NCBI GenBank assembly: GCA_022827835.1
Contig: JAJEIO010000002.1
Span: forward strand, 186,001-250,000
From: Candidatus Latescibacterota bacterium
GTDB taxonomy: Bacteria > Latescibacterota > UBA2968 > UBA8231
DNA length: 64,000 nucleotides
Reading direction: 5' to 3'
Numbering within the stretch: position 1 is the first letter of the stretch; each line of letters begins with the position of its first letter. Of the stretch, positions 1 to 8,151 are shown in pieces. Made by a program: the position numbers and the translations under genes. Under the pieces are notes generated by a model. The model was not told the origin of the DNA. It did no database searches and saw only the letters and a program-made list of their open reading frames with translations.

Positions 1-50
1 AGCCAGACTACGAACACGTGCCAGAATTGCCCACGCCCGTCGCGGCTTGA
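1..50 (+). CDS. C-terminal end of an unidentified protein (partial)
   Basis: The frame read from base 3 gives a tail ending in HVPELPTPVAA and a TGA at 48-50. Only about 15 residues lie inside the window, so the family cannot be named. It sits 15 bases upstream of a DUF2283 gene in the same orientation, and small DUF2283 proteins are often the second gene of a toxin-antitoxin-like pair, so this could be the partner. That is inference from context only. Confidence 0.4.
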   Translation, partial: PDYEHVPELPTPVAA

Positions 51-65
51 GGCGGGGCCTTTTGT

Positions 66-314
66 ATGGAAGAAACCCTAACTCCTGACCATGAGCTCGC
101 GCTCGCGCAGGCCGTACCTTTCCTGCTCGATTTTCCCGCCTCGCGTTTTTGGGTGGATTACGACCAAGAGGCGGACGTGCTCTACATCAGCTTTGCACGT
201 CCGCAGCAGGCTACGGATACAGCCCTGACCGATGAGGGCCTCCTGTTGCGCTATCGGGATAGCCAGCTAGTGGGCGTTACAGTGTTGGATGCTTCTACTC
301 GCGTACCAACGTAA
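66..314 (+). CDS. DUF2283 family small protein
   Basis: This 82-residue protein has the DUF2283 signature: an aromatic-rich start followed by YDQEADVLYISF and then a stretch ending in LRYRDSQLVGVTVLDAS. The family is small, single-domain and of unknown biochemical role. It is often found next to small toxin-like genes and is suspected to act as an antitoxin. Length is usual for the family, so it looks intact. No strong ribosome binding site precedes the ATG. The preceding partial gene ends 15 bases upstream, which suggests co-transcription. Confidence 0.7.
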   Translation: MEETLTPDHELALAQAVPFLLDFPASRFWVDYDQEADVLYISFARPQQATDTALTDEGLLLRYRDSQLVGVTVLDASTRVPT

Positions 315-378
315 ATGTAAACTTACAGGACAAGCGGCAACGGCTCGTCGCATAATCGGTTGTAAGTCTTCAAACATA

Positions 379-1062
379 TCACCACTGCTGCCCCAGCGGC
401 GTCAGCACCAGTTCATCGACATTGACCCCGCGCGGCTGCGCCAGCACAAAGCACACAGCGTCGGCCACCTCGTCGCGGCTTAGGCGACAACGCCGGTCGC
501 CCTCGTGCAACGCCACCGGATCGGGACTAGCCACCGCGCCTAGAGTGATCAAACCGACGTGGACTCCCTGCTCCGCCACCTCCCAGCGCAAACTCTCGCA
601 CAGCCCGCGCACTGCGGACTCGACCGCCGCATAGAGCACCGGCGGCCGCGCACGAATGAACCCCTGCAAGCCGTTGATATGTACCATCCGTCCGCCGCTT
701 TGCATTAGCACCGGCAGGGCAGAGCGCGTGATCTGCAACGCGCCGTTTACATCCGTATCGACAAAGGTGCGCAGGTCCTCGTAGTTGACCTCGGCAAGCG
801 GCTCCTCCACCCAAGTCCCGGCCGCATTGACCAGCGCGTCGAGGCACCCAAACGCCTCCACCGACTCCCGCACCGCAGCTTCGCAATCCGCAACAATCCC
901 CACATCGCCCGGCACCGCTACCGCGCCGTCCAACTCAGCGGCGATAGCCTGTACCTGCTCCGCACGCCGCGCCATCAACGCAACTCGGTGTCCGGCCGCA
1001 GCTAGCCGCCGCGCAATGGTCTCGCCAATGCCAGAACTAGCACCTGTAATAAGTGTATTCAC
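379..1062 (-). CDS. SDR-fold oxidoreductase-like protein lacking catalytic Ser and Lys
   Basis: The protein has 227 residues and a Rossmann fold of the short-chain dehydrogenase type. The cofactor motif TGASSGIG lies at residues 7-14 and an NAAG motif is present. The usual active site is not intact. In the segment MVHINGLQG the catalytic Ser is replaced by Gly, and the YxxxK motif reads YAAVE, so the Lys is Glu. I confirmed the Glu codon (GAG) on the reverse strand. NAD(P) binding is therefore plausible, but ordinary SDR chemistry is doubtful. The start is a GTG with AGGAG about ten bases upstream. It is followed by the DUF2283 gene on the opposite strand. Confidence 0.8.
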   Translation of the reverse strand: MNTLITGASSGIGETIARRLAAAGHRVALMARRAEQVQAIAAELDGAVAVPGDVGIVADCEAAVRESVEAFGCLDALVNAAGTWVEEPLAEVNYEDLRTFVDTDVNGALQITRSALPVLMQSGGRMVHINGLQGFIRARPPVLYAAVESAVRGLCESLRWEVAEQGVHVGLITLGAVASPDPVALHEGDRRCRLSRDEVADAVCFVLAQPRGVNVDELVLTPLGQQW

Positions 1063-1094
1063 TGCGAGGTATCTCCTGATAATCTGTCAATCAC

Positions 1095-1163
1095 TCAGAT
1101 AAACCTATAAATAACTTGCCCCACGAGCACCTCGCCCCGAGGTTGCCGACGGCCAAGCGCGCC
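1095..1163 (-). pseudogene. Remnant of a D-2-hydroxyacid dehydrogenase C-terminus
   Basis: Read on the minus strand, 1095-1139 encodes RGEVLVGQVIYRFI and a stop. This matches RGEALVGQITTRFI, the last residues of the intact dehydrogenase at 2679-3668. The similarity continues upstream as ARLAVGNL against ARLAADNL, after a short deletion that changes the frame. The remnant lies inside the 3' end of the neighbouring 115-residue gene, read in a different frame. It marks an old recombination or gene-loss event. Confidence 0.65.
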
Positions 1164-1452
1164 CACTTTCCTCATCGGGCATAGCCTCGACCGCACGGCC
1201 AGACTCGACGTGTCGCTTCAGATCAACCCAGCGCTCGAAGCCATACTCGCGGGCAATGACCAGTTGGGCGTTTCTCAAGGAGAACTTGGTCTGAAAAATC
1301 TCGTCGTCCGTCTGTTCGGACAAATGCGACAAGGTTTGCCTGAGTCGCTGCGCGCTGGCGGAATCGGCAGATCGGTGGCCCTTCAGCAGGCTTTTGGCTT
1401 GCTTCTTGAGTTGCTCTAGGTTGGGATTGGGCGGAAGCGCAGCCGAGGACAT
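1105..1452 (-). CDS. Ankyrin-protein-type N-terminal domain, C-terminus replaced
   Basis: This 115-residue protein starts MSSAALPPNPNLEQLKKQAK, a leader commonly found at the N-terminus of bacterial ankyrin-repeat and helical-repeat proteins. A helical region follows, with LRNAQLVIAREYGFERWVDL at about residues 57-76. I chose the ATG at 1452 because AAAGGAG sits six bases upstream; a longer reading would run into the previous gene. No ankyrin repeats follow. The last roughly 16 residues are the out-of-frame reading of a dehydrogenase remnant, so the gene looks truncated and given an accidental tail. Function is unknown. It lies 20 bases after the NTF2-like gene, probably in the same transcript. 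Confidence 0.6.
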   Translation of the reverse strand: MSSAALPPNPNLEQLKKQAKSLLKGHRSADSASAQRLRQTLSHLSEQTDDEIFQTKFSLRNAQLVIAREYGFERWVDLKRHVESGRAVEAMPDEESGRAWPSATSGRGARGASYL

Positions 1453-1472
1453 ACACACTCCTTTCGCAGTGC

Positions 1473-2492
1473 CTAAGGCCACTCTTCTATATCCCGTTGG
1501 GGAATCGGCAAGTTCGTGAGTAATTGGGTAATTTTCCAAGCCCCGGACCTGCGACTCAATCCCCAAAATACATATCGCTTCATGCTATGGATCGCCGAGC
1601 CTTTTTCATAGGAGACAGAGACCGTCTCCTCGGTCAAGGCCAAGGCCGTCAGCCCATTTTCACCTAGATTGGTGTAAATCACGCGCCGATCGATGGTATA
1701 GTTCGCATACGTCAATCGCTTTTTCAGCCAAGCCTCAAATTCCTCGGCGTCGCTGAATGCGATGCGCCACTTAGTTCGGTCCATCAGGTGGTAGGCGTCG
1801 TAGGCGACGAAGTCCTCATCAACGGCCGCCACGATGGCCCCGATGTCTTTGTTTTGCCAAGCCTCGGCTTCCCGCTCCACTATGGCCGCAATTTCCGTCG
1901 CGCTCGCCGCGGGGGCAGGTGCTACAGCCGTGGTATCTGCGATATTTTGGAAGACGCTGACAGCGAGCCAGTGGTCATCGTCTTTGGTAAAGGTCCACAG
2001 GCGATACATGTCGAGGGACTGGCTATTACCGCTTTGCCGCTCGATGACGAGACCAGAGTCCTGAGTAGCGACGATGGCTTTGTCGTTGCGGGCGAGAATA
2101 AACAACACCGTGCGGTTGAGATCGTAGCGCCGATGCTCAAAATCAGCGGCTAAGGCTCGGGCTAAGGCCGCTCGGTTTTCGCGGAGCACGGTCCACCCTC
2201 GTGGATCCGCCGAATGATGCCCTTCATAGACGACGACGTGATCGGCATAGGCTTGGATGGCTACGTCTGCATTCCCCCGACGATGGCCGGATTTTTCAGT
2301 GCTCAAAACCTGGCGGATCAAGACCGTCTCGGGCGTTTCCGCAGCCCCGGCCATACCTCCGAAAAAATTCAGTGCGACGAGGCAGGCGATGAATCGGTTC
2401 TTTCTTACTGCCGCTCTGTTCTTTGCGGAGGCGGAGATAAAACGGGTGAGGACAAGTCTTGCAGCAGGATGAATCCGGGGGTATCGCTGCAT
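1473..2492 (-). CDS. Secreted protein with two NTF2-like (SnoaL/DUF4440) domains
   Basis: The protein has 339 residues. A long N-terminal basic segment is followed by a hydrophobic stretch (FIACLVALNFFGGMAGAAE), which looks like a signal peptide. Two NTF2-like domains follow: one at about residues 60-190 (VAIQAYADHVVVYEGHH) and one at about 200-330 (EAEAWQNKDIGAIVAAVDED). NTF2-like folds bind small ligands or act as isomerases and dehydratases, and no specific activity can be assigned. The ATG at 2492 is preferred because AAGGGAG lies six bases upstream; an in-frame ATG eleven codons earlier lacks such a site. A TTGACA-containing promoter candidate lies about 125 bases upstream. Confidence 0.7.
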   Translation of the reverse strand: MQRYPRIHPAARLVLTRFISASAKNRAAVRKNRFIACLVALNFFGGMAGAAETPETVLIRQVLSTEKSGHRRGNADVAIQAYADHVVVYEGHHSADPRGWTVLRENRAALARALAADFEHRRYDLNRTVLFILARNDKAIVATQDSGLVIERQSGNSQSLDMYRLWTFTKDDDHWLAVSVFQNIADTTAVAPAPAASATEIAAIVEREAEAWQNKDIGAIVAAVDEDFVAYDAYHLMDRTKWRIAFSDAEEFEAWLKKRLTYANYTIDRRVIYTNLGENGLTALALTEETVSVSYEKGSAIHSMKRYVFWGLSRRSGAWKITQLLTNLPIPQRDIEEWP

Positions 2493-2624
2493 GTGATCTC
2501 CCTTCGTTGCGCCTGATGTCCGCATAGATCAGGCAGAAAAGAGTACACAGCAGGAGATATTCCGAGAGAGGTGGGCTTGGCCCTTTTGGCGGACTAGGGG
2601 GCTCCCTTAAAGCACCTATTCCGC

Positions 2625-2653
2625 AATCAAAAAGAGCAGTACAACCATGTCAA
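2625..2653 (-). promoter_or_regulatory. Candidate sigma70 promoter for the NTF2-like gene
   Basis: On the minus strand a consensus TTGACA (2648-2653) is followed after 17 bases by TTGATT (2625-2630), a weak -10 match. The 186-base gap at 2493-2678 holds no gene, and this is the only promoter-like signal I see in it. The call depends mainly on the -35 element. Confidence 0.3.
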
Positions 2654-2678
2654 GAATACTTTTCGATGCGACGAAAAT

Positions 2679-3668
2679 TTAGATAAACCTAGTCGTGATT
2701 TGCCCCACGAGCGCCTCGCCCCGCGCATAGCGGTCGAGGTTGTCTGCGGCTAGCCGCGCTCGCTTGCGCGAGGTGCCGTCGGTCGAACCAGCGGTGTGGG
2801 GCATGGCAACCACATTGGGCAATTGGAAAACGGGGGCCGTAGCGTCGGGCGGCTCCTGAGCGAAGACATCGAGCCCGGCCCCGCTCAAGCGACCATCCAC
2901 CAGAGCCTCGTACAGGGCGTCCTCATCGACGAGCGCCCCTCGCGCCACGTTGATCAAGCAGGCGGTTTCCTTCATCAGGCCGATGCGCCGCGCGTCGATA
3001 GTGTGCCGAGTTTCCGGCGTCAGATGCAGGTGCAGCGACAGGTAATCGCTCTCGGCCACCACGCGGTCGACGTCCTCGGGACCGCCGAGAAATTCGGGTT
3101 GGATCTCAGCGAGGATTTCCTCTTCAATGGGACGGATGTCGATGGCCAAAATTCGCAGGCCAAAGGGCTTGGCCCGGCGCGCCAAATCTTGGGCACTCGC
3201 GCCAAAACCGATCAGGCCGAGCGTCAGACCCTCCAGCTCGACGCCCGTAGGCGCGTACAGCCTGCCAGCGTCGAAGTTCCGCCGCGCCTCTCCGTAGCGG
3301 TGGGCGTGCATGAGGATGAACATCATCGCACTCTGAGCCAACGCCACGCTGCTGAGCTGCCCAGGGCAATGGGCGAGCAGCAGTCCAGTACTGAGAATCC
3401 CCTCGACATCGACGTGATCGAGGCCGGTAGTCTGGACCTGGAGGAATTTGACGCCAGCGTCGGCCGCTGCGGCCAGCAGGTCCGGGCTGATATTGCCCCC
3501 TAAATCGACGATGGCTTCAATGCCCTCCAGTTGAGGTGCGGTCGACTGAGTGCGGTCGAAGATGCGGAGGTTGTGTCGAGCACTTACAGCCTCGATCACG
3601 TCGGTCGTCCAAGGCGAAGCGATCGCAGCGACCGGGTGGGGCAGAAAGAGGACTTCGAGCCGTCGCAT
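2679..3668 (-). CDS. D-isomer-specific 2-hydroxyacid dehydrogenase
   Basis: The protein has 329 residues, the usual length for the family that interconverts 2-hydroxy and 2-oxo acids with NAD(P). The nucleotide-binding loop is GFGASA at 154-159, where the last Gly of GxGxxG is Ala. The catalytic triad is present: Arg in INVARGALVDE (about 243), Glu in AQEPP (about 272) and His in MPHTAG (about 291). It starts three bases after the aldolase stop codon, so the two are co-transcribed and may act on the same short oxo or hydroxy acids. The exact substrate cannot be read from sequence. A remnant of a second copy lies at 1095-1163. Confidence 0.88.
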   Translation of the reverse strand: MRRLEVLFLPHPVAAIASPWTTDVIEAVSARHNLRIFDRTQSTAPQLEGIEAIVDLGGNISPDLLAAAADAGVKFLQVQTTGLDHVDVEGILSTGLLLAHCPGQLSSVALAQSAMMFILMHAHRYGEARRNFDAGRLYAPTGVELEGLTLGLIGFGASAQDLARRAKPFGLRILAIDIRPIEEEILAEIQPEFLGGPEDVDRVVAESDYLSLHLHLTPETRHTIDARRIGLMKETACLINVARGALVDEDALYEALVDGRLSGAGLDVFAQEPPDATAPVFQLPNVVAMPHTAGSTDGTSRKRARLAADNLDRYARGEALVGQITTRFI

Positions 3669-3670
3669 GA

Positions 3671-4447
3671 CTAGTATCCCAAGTCGGCGCGGACGCGCGC
3701 CATCTGTTGGCAGCCAGCCGCGAGAAACGGCTCGTCGCCACCAGCGAGAATCAGCGAAAAGCCGTCGTCTATGGCGCGTTGGATTGATTGCGGGTCGCTG
3801 GCCGGGCGATAGACCCCAATGCCAGCGGGCTTGCCAGCGCGGCGAGCGGCTGCGGCGAGCTCGGCCTGGGCGTCTTGGAAAACAGACCCCTCGTAGTCAA
3901 AGGGCACCCCCAGCGAGATCGACAGATCGACCGGGCCGATGACGAACGTATCGACGCCCTCGACGGCGAGGATTTCGTCGATATTGGCGACCGCCTCGGC
4001 CGTCTCGATCAGCGCGATGAATATCACCAAGTCGTTTATCTCCGCAAAGTACTCGTCAGTGCGCAACCCGTACTGGGCCGCCCGATGCGGTCCGAAACCG
4101 CGAATGCCAACCGGCGGATAGCGGCAGGCGCGAGCTCCTTCTGCGGCTTGGGCAGCAGTGCTGACGAACGGGGCGAGGATACCCAGTGCGCCCATGTCGA
4201 GGTAGAGACGGATCTGCTCCTCGTCGATGCGCGGCAGGCGGACGATAGGCGTGGCCGGGGTATTGCCGATGGCCTGCAATTGCGCCTGGATGCCAGTGGG
4301 GGTTTGCGGCGCGTGTTCCGAGTCGATGATGAGAAAGTCAAAACCCGAGTGGCCGCAGAGTTCGGCAACGGCCGGAGAGCCAAAGCGGAGCTGGGTGCCA
4401 AAAGCGGGTTTGCCCGCGGCGAATTGGTCTTTGATGCGGTTGTGCAT
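3671..4447 (-). CDS. HpcH/HpaI family aldolase
   Basis: This 258-residue TIM-barrel protein has the class II pyruvate-aldolase pattern: FGTQLRFGSPAVAEL near the start, then FDFLIIDSEHAPQ, PIVRLPR, and the metal-site strands IALIETAEAV and FVIGPVDLSISLG. Family members cleave 4-hydroxy-2-oxo acids into pyruvate and an aldehyde. I placed the start at 4447, where AGGAGG lies four bases upstream; an in-frame ATG five codons earlier would put this site inside the gene. The dehydrogenase that follows could reduce or oxidise its 2-oxo products. A second, shorter family member lies at 39668-40399. Confidence 0.88.
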   Translation of the reverse strand: MHNRIKDQFAAGKPAFGTQLRFGSPAVAELCGHSGFDFLIIDSEHAPQTPTGIQAQLQAIGNTPATPIVRLPRIDEEQIRLYLDMGALGILAPFVSTAAQAAEGARACRYPPVGIRGFGPHRAAQYGLRTDEYFAEINDLVIFIALIETAEAVANIDEILAVEGVDTFVIGPVDLSISLGVPFDYEGSVFQDAQAELAAAARRAGKPAGIGVYRPASDPQSIQRAIDDGFSLILAGGDEPFLAAGCQQMARVRADLGY

Positions 4448-4504
4448 GTAGCCTCCTAACAAACGTTACGTACCGTCCTGCTTGTGCGCTAGACGCTCTC
4501 CTTC

Positions 4505-4536
4505 CTTGTCATGCTGAGCGAAGCGAAGCATCCCAT
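4505..4536. repeat. REP-like intergenic palindromic element
   Basis: The intergenic stretch contains TTGTCATGCTGAGCGAAGCG followed by AAGCATCCC. ATGCT at 4511-4515 pairs with AGCAT at 4527-4531. Near-identical strings occur between genes in many environmental bacterial genomes, which I recall from general familiarity and did not search. Only one copy is seen here. Confidence 0.4.
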
Positions 4537-4565
4537 ACCTAGGGACTTATGCTTAACATCAGTTC

Positions 4566-6461
4566 CTAACTCCACGGTAGGGCGTACGAGGGCTTATTGA
4601 CGAAACGCTCCATTCCCAAGTCGAGCCGAATCGCCGATCCAGGCTGAAGACAGACGGTAAAGTGTCGGCCTTCCACTTCTACCGTTTTGTCCTCTAGCTG
4701 CTCCTGAACGGTCTGCTTATATTGGGTGGCATGCGAGTGTCCCGCACCGGCTTCCTCAGCCGAGATGGACCGGCGCTGCTGATAGGCAACACGGGTGAAA
4801 CTGTGCTCGCCAAAAGCGCCGGCCTGCAGCAAGACCTCGCGCTCTTCTGTCGGGTGCAGGTTGACCAAGTGCAGGACGGCCCGCTCGTCTGCCAGCGATT
4901 CCACCAAGGCGGCCACGTCTAGCGGCAAGCCCGGCCGGCGGCGTTGCGGGTCGAAGTAGCGCAGGCGGGCCATGAGCAGGCCGCCGTTGTACATGAAGAG
5001 CGGGGCGCCCATCGTCAGTTGCACCAAGCCCTCGACGGTGATGGGATTGCGCACCTGCAGGTACGCGTCGCTGTAGGTGGCAGGATCTTGCTGGTCGTCG
5101 CGCATAAAGGCCAAGCGCTGATATACTTGCGCGTGGTTGTGCCGCAGGATGTCCACCGGGTAGTCCGGGTATTCGCCTGCGAGATACGCGGTCCAAGCGG
5201 CCTCGTGGCCGCCGCCGTGCTTGGAAAAGTGCGAGCTTACCTGCCGCCAATTGTCGCTGTCGTGGTTGCGCTGCTGTTGGAGCCGCGCCAGGTCCTCTTG
5301 CTGCATGCTCATGTACCAGAGGTGCGTCGTGGGATGGGCCTGCATGGGGCTGTATCCGTCCCAGCCTTTGTCGTGGTAGAAGTGCGGCGCGAACAGCGTT
5401 TGTCCCCGCATTTCCCCCTGCTGCATCAGCACGTCGATTTGCGAGCGCGGAAAGTCCATGTAGCCCAAGTCGCCGGAGAGCAAAGCCGCGTTTTCAGCAG
5501 CCGCAATGCAGGCGTCGCTCAGATGGTGCCAGCCGTGCGGCCACGTCCAGCCGTAGTACCCGCCGTACCACTTGCCGTCGATGTATTCGCCGATCTGTCC
5601 CGACAGGCCGACGTTGTCGGGCAGGATGCCGTTGTTTTGCCGGGTGCGCTCGATCCAAGCGTTGGTGTATTCCTCGACCCAAGCTCGGTACTTGTCGTCG
5701 CCGCTGCATAGATAGGCGTTGGTCACCATGCTGGTAGCGGCGAGGTTGCAGGCCACGTCGCCGCGGCTCATGCGCTCGACGAGCGTTTGGCCCATCTTCT
5801 CTTCCATGCCCGGCTTTTGCAAATCCTCGACCGTCTCAATGCCGGGAATGTCGCGAAAGGGCAAAGGCCAGGGTTTCCACTGAGCGTAGCGATAGACTGT
5901 GTAGTGCTTTTCAAAGTTGCGGTGCGCTGGTCCCATGCTGCCGTTGTGGGCGCAGCGGATGAGCTTTTGCTCCGCGTCGTAATTGGGAGCTTCGGGGTCT
6001 TCGTTGAGATAGAACCCCGCATAGCGCTTGGCGCGTTCGACGTTCTTTTCGGTTGGATCGGCGAGGCATAGCAAATAGAAAAACAAGTACCCCTCGCCTT
6101 GGTGCATCCAGTCGTACCCTTGCTCGTATTCTTTGACGATCATGGGATGGCCGTGGCCGGTGTCGTAGCGAGTGAACTGCCGGGTGATGCCCTCCCAAGT
6201 GCGGTGAGAATATTCGAGCACGTGCTCGCCGCCGCCCATCAGATAGAAAAGCGGCCAGTTGTGGAAGCTCTCGTACGCATCGTCCAAACCGTCGATGCTG
6301 CTAAAGTCCTCTGCGGGCGGCCACAGCACCGAGCCGTCCGGACGCACGTAGCGCTCCATGAGCGGATGAACGGACGCGTCCATCAGGTCGATTAGGCTGC
6401 GCTCGAGAACGGCCCATTGGGGCGGCTCGACAAACGGTATGTTCCCTTCAACTCTTACCAC
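4566..6461 (-). CDS. Large alpha/alpha-toroid-like protein of unknown function
   Basis: The protein has 631 residues and no signal peptide. It is rich in Trp, Tyr, His and amphipathic helices (WPLFYLMGGGEHVLEYSHRT, YDWMHQGEGYLFFYLLCLAD, YYGWTWPHGWHHLSDACIAA). This spacing resembles six-hairpin or (alpha/alpha) toroid enzymes such as glycoside hydrolases and polysaccharide lyases. A beta-rich C-terminal region follows from about residue 500. I do not recognise a named family. The start is a GTG with GAGGAGG about six bases upstream. It lies ten bases after the parvulin gene and 118 bases before the aldolase, which suggests a role in breakdown of a sugar acid or related carbon source. Confidence 0.55.
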   Translation of the reverse strand: MVRVEGNIPFVEPPQWAVLERSLIDLMDASVHPLMERYVRPDGSVLWPPAEDFSSIDGLDDAYESFHNWPLFYLMGGGEHVLEYSHRTWEGITRQFTRYDTGHGHPMIVKEYEQGYDWMHQGEGYLFFYLLCLADPTEKNVERAKRYAGFYLNEDPEAPNYDAEQKLIRCAHNGSMGPAHRNFEKHYTVYRYAQWKPWPLPFRDIPGIETVEDLQKPGMEEKMGQTLVERMSRGDVACNLAATSMVTNAYLCSGDDKYRAWVEEYTNAWIERTRQNNGILPDNVGLSGQIGEYIDGKWYGGYYGWTWPHGWHHLSDACIAAAENAALLSGDLGYMDFPRSQIDVLMQQGEMRGQTLFAPHFYHDKGWDGYSPMQAHPTTHLWYMSMQQEDLARLQQQRNHDSDNWRQVSSHFSKHGGGHEAAWTAYLAGEYPDYPVDILRHNHAQVYQRLAFMRDDQQDPATYSDAYLQVRNPITVEGLVQLTMGAPLFMYNGGLLMARLRYFDPQRRRPGLPLDVAALVESLADERAVLHLVNLHPTEEREVLLQAGAFGEHSFTRVAYQQRRSISAEEAGAGHSHATQYKQTVQEQLEDKTVEVEGRHFTVCLQPGSAIRLDLGMERFVNKPSYALPWS

Positions 6462-6471
6462 TTCAGCCTCC

Positions 6472-8151
6472 TCATGTGTTGCGGACGAGGGCCTCTACCT
6501 GCGCGCGGAAGACCTCGATTTGCGCCGCGTATTCGTGGCGCAATTGGATGATGAATTGCCCGAAGAGCCGCTCCTGCTTTTGGCGGCGGACCAGAGCCCG
6601 AGCGCGGCGCTCGGCCTGCGCAAAGGGCCTCGGTGCGGCGTTGATCGTCGAATCGAGCAACCGGAAAATGGCGTAGTACGGGCCGCTGATAGGTTCGGAG
6701 CTTAGGACCTCAGCGGCCGCGACCTCCAAGGCGATCGGACCGATGAGTGCGCCGATTTTTTGCCCTTGTGCCGCCTCAAAGAGCGGGACGAACTGTTGCT
6801 TTTCCCAAGGATGCAGGTGGAACTCGCCCTCGTTGGCTTTGCCGCGCCGACGCAGGGTGTGCTCGGCGGCCAGCGCGCCCAAGTCGCCGCCGCGCTCCAC
6901 TTCCTCGCGCAGCGCCAGCGCCTCCTCCTCGGTGCGAACTAAAATTTCCTGCACGCCGATCGATTCGAGGGGGCGGAAAAGGTTGGGGTGGCGGTCGTAC
7001 AACTCTCGGGCTTCTTCGCGGCTGGCGAAGACGCCATCGACCACATCTCGGCGCATGGCCACCAGCAAGTTCGATAGCTGCCGTTCTTGGAACCAAGCGA
7101 TCACTGCTTCTTCGCGGTCAACGCCCGCGGTGTACGCGCCGGCCAAGAGCAGCGCGCGCGGTTCGACGATGTCTCGGACGAACCAGTCGAACTGCTCGGG
7201 CGCGTCCTCTCGGAAGCCGACGCCTAGCTCACGGGCAAAATTGAGCAGATCGCCGATAGTAAATGTGCCGCTCTCGTGCTCGTAGATCGGCTGCTCGCGC
7301 TCCTCTGCAGCAAACGCCTTAGCACCCTGCCCAATGCGGCCGCGCACGCGCTCCAAGGCTTGGTCGTGAACCACAAAGTCGAGTTCCTGCCGCAAGCGAG
7401 CCGACAGCGCCTGTACGGCCGGCGGCAACTTCTCCTTGAGCAACTCGGCCTCGATGACCGACTGCACGGCCGAGAGCTTGATCGGCACTTCGGCTGTTAT
7501 CTCGTACACGCCGAACTGGTCGTTGAAGAGCACTGGCTCCGAAAACTGGCCCGGTGCCAAGGGAAAAACCTTCTCCTGCAAGATGCGTGGGTACAGCTCG
7601 TCCTTGATCAGGTAGCGGCCCCCCTCTAGCTGGGTCGCATCGAGCAAGTTGTGGCTAGCCCATGCGTCGAAATCGTCGCCGCCCTCCAAGGCCGCCTTGA
7701 TCGCTCGCGCCTCTTCTATTGTGGCGACTACGATGCGCCGCACCTGCACGGCGCGGTCGCGGCCCGTCTCTCTCTGATGGGCCAGCATTTCCTCTTGCGT
7801 GTGGACGATCTTGTCGTACACCTCTAGCTGCAAAAAGCGCCGCAAGACGCGGTCGCTATGCAGTTTGTCCATCTTGCGGCGGAAGTCGGCGCGCTGGTCA
7901 AGACCCCGCTTTTTGGCCTCCAGAACCATGAGCTCCTTGTCGATCATGGTCTGCAAGTAGTCGAAATAGGCGTCCGCACCCGTCTTTTTGCTCCGCAGAT
8001 CGGGGTGCAGCCTTTCTTCAAACTCCAGCAATTGGGGGGCGTCGATTTCCACCTCGCCGACTCGGGCCACCACCAAGTCCTCGGTGGGGGTGCCGCAGCT
8101 CCAGCAAACGAGGAGCCACAGCCAATATACCGCGTGCTTCGCTCTACTCAC
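6472..8151 (-). CDS. Periplasmic parvulin-type peptidyl-prolyl isomerase (SurA/PrsA-like)
   Basis: The protein has 559 residues. The N-terminus is a signal sequence (AVYWLWLLVCWSCG) with a Cys that may be lipidated, although the lipobox is not canonical. A SurA-like helical region follows (FDYLQTMIDKELMVLEAKKR). Two rotamase-like domains are seen, one around VQVRRIVVATIEEARAIKAA and one around IGVQEILVRTEEEALALREE. Such proteins chaperone outer-membrane and secreted proteins. I chose the GTG at 8151 because it overlaps the preceding stop and has AGGA just upstream; a TTG eight codons earlier is the alternative. Its position directly after two giant envelope genes suggests it folds those products. 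Confidence 0.8.
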   Translation of the reverse strand: MSRAKHAVYWLWLLVCWSCGTPTEDLVVARVGEVEIDAPQLLEFEERLHPDLRSKKTGADAYFDYLQTMIDKELMVLEAKKRGLDQRADFRRKMDKLHSDRVLRRFLQLEVYDKIVHTQEEMLAHQRETGRDRAVQVRRIVVATIEEARAIKAALEGGDDFDAWASHNLLDATQLEGGRYLIKDELYPRILQEKVFPLAPGQFSEPVLFNDQFGVYEITAEVPIKLSAVQSVIEAELLKEKLPPAVQALSARLRQELDFVVHDQALERVRGRIGQGAKAFAAEEREQPIYEHESGTFTIGDLLNFARELGVGFREDAPEQFDWFVRDIVEPRALLLAGAYTAGVDREEAVIAWFQERQLSNLLVAMRRDVVDGVFASREEARELYDRHPNLFRPLESIGVQEILVRTEEEALALREEVERGGDLGALAAEHTLRRRGKANEGEFHLHPWEKQQFVPLFEAAQGQKIGALIGPIALEVAAAEVLSSEPISGPYYAIFRLLDSTINAAPRPFAQAERRARALVRRQKQERLFGQFIIQLRHEYAAQIEVFRAQVEALVRNT

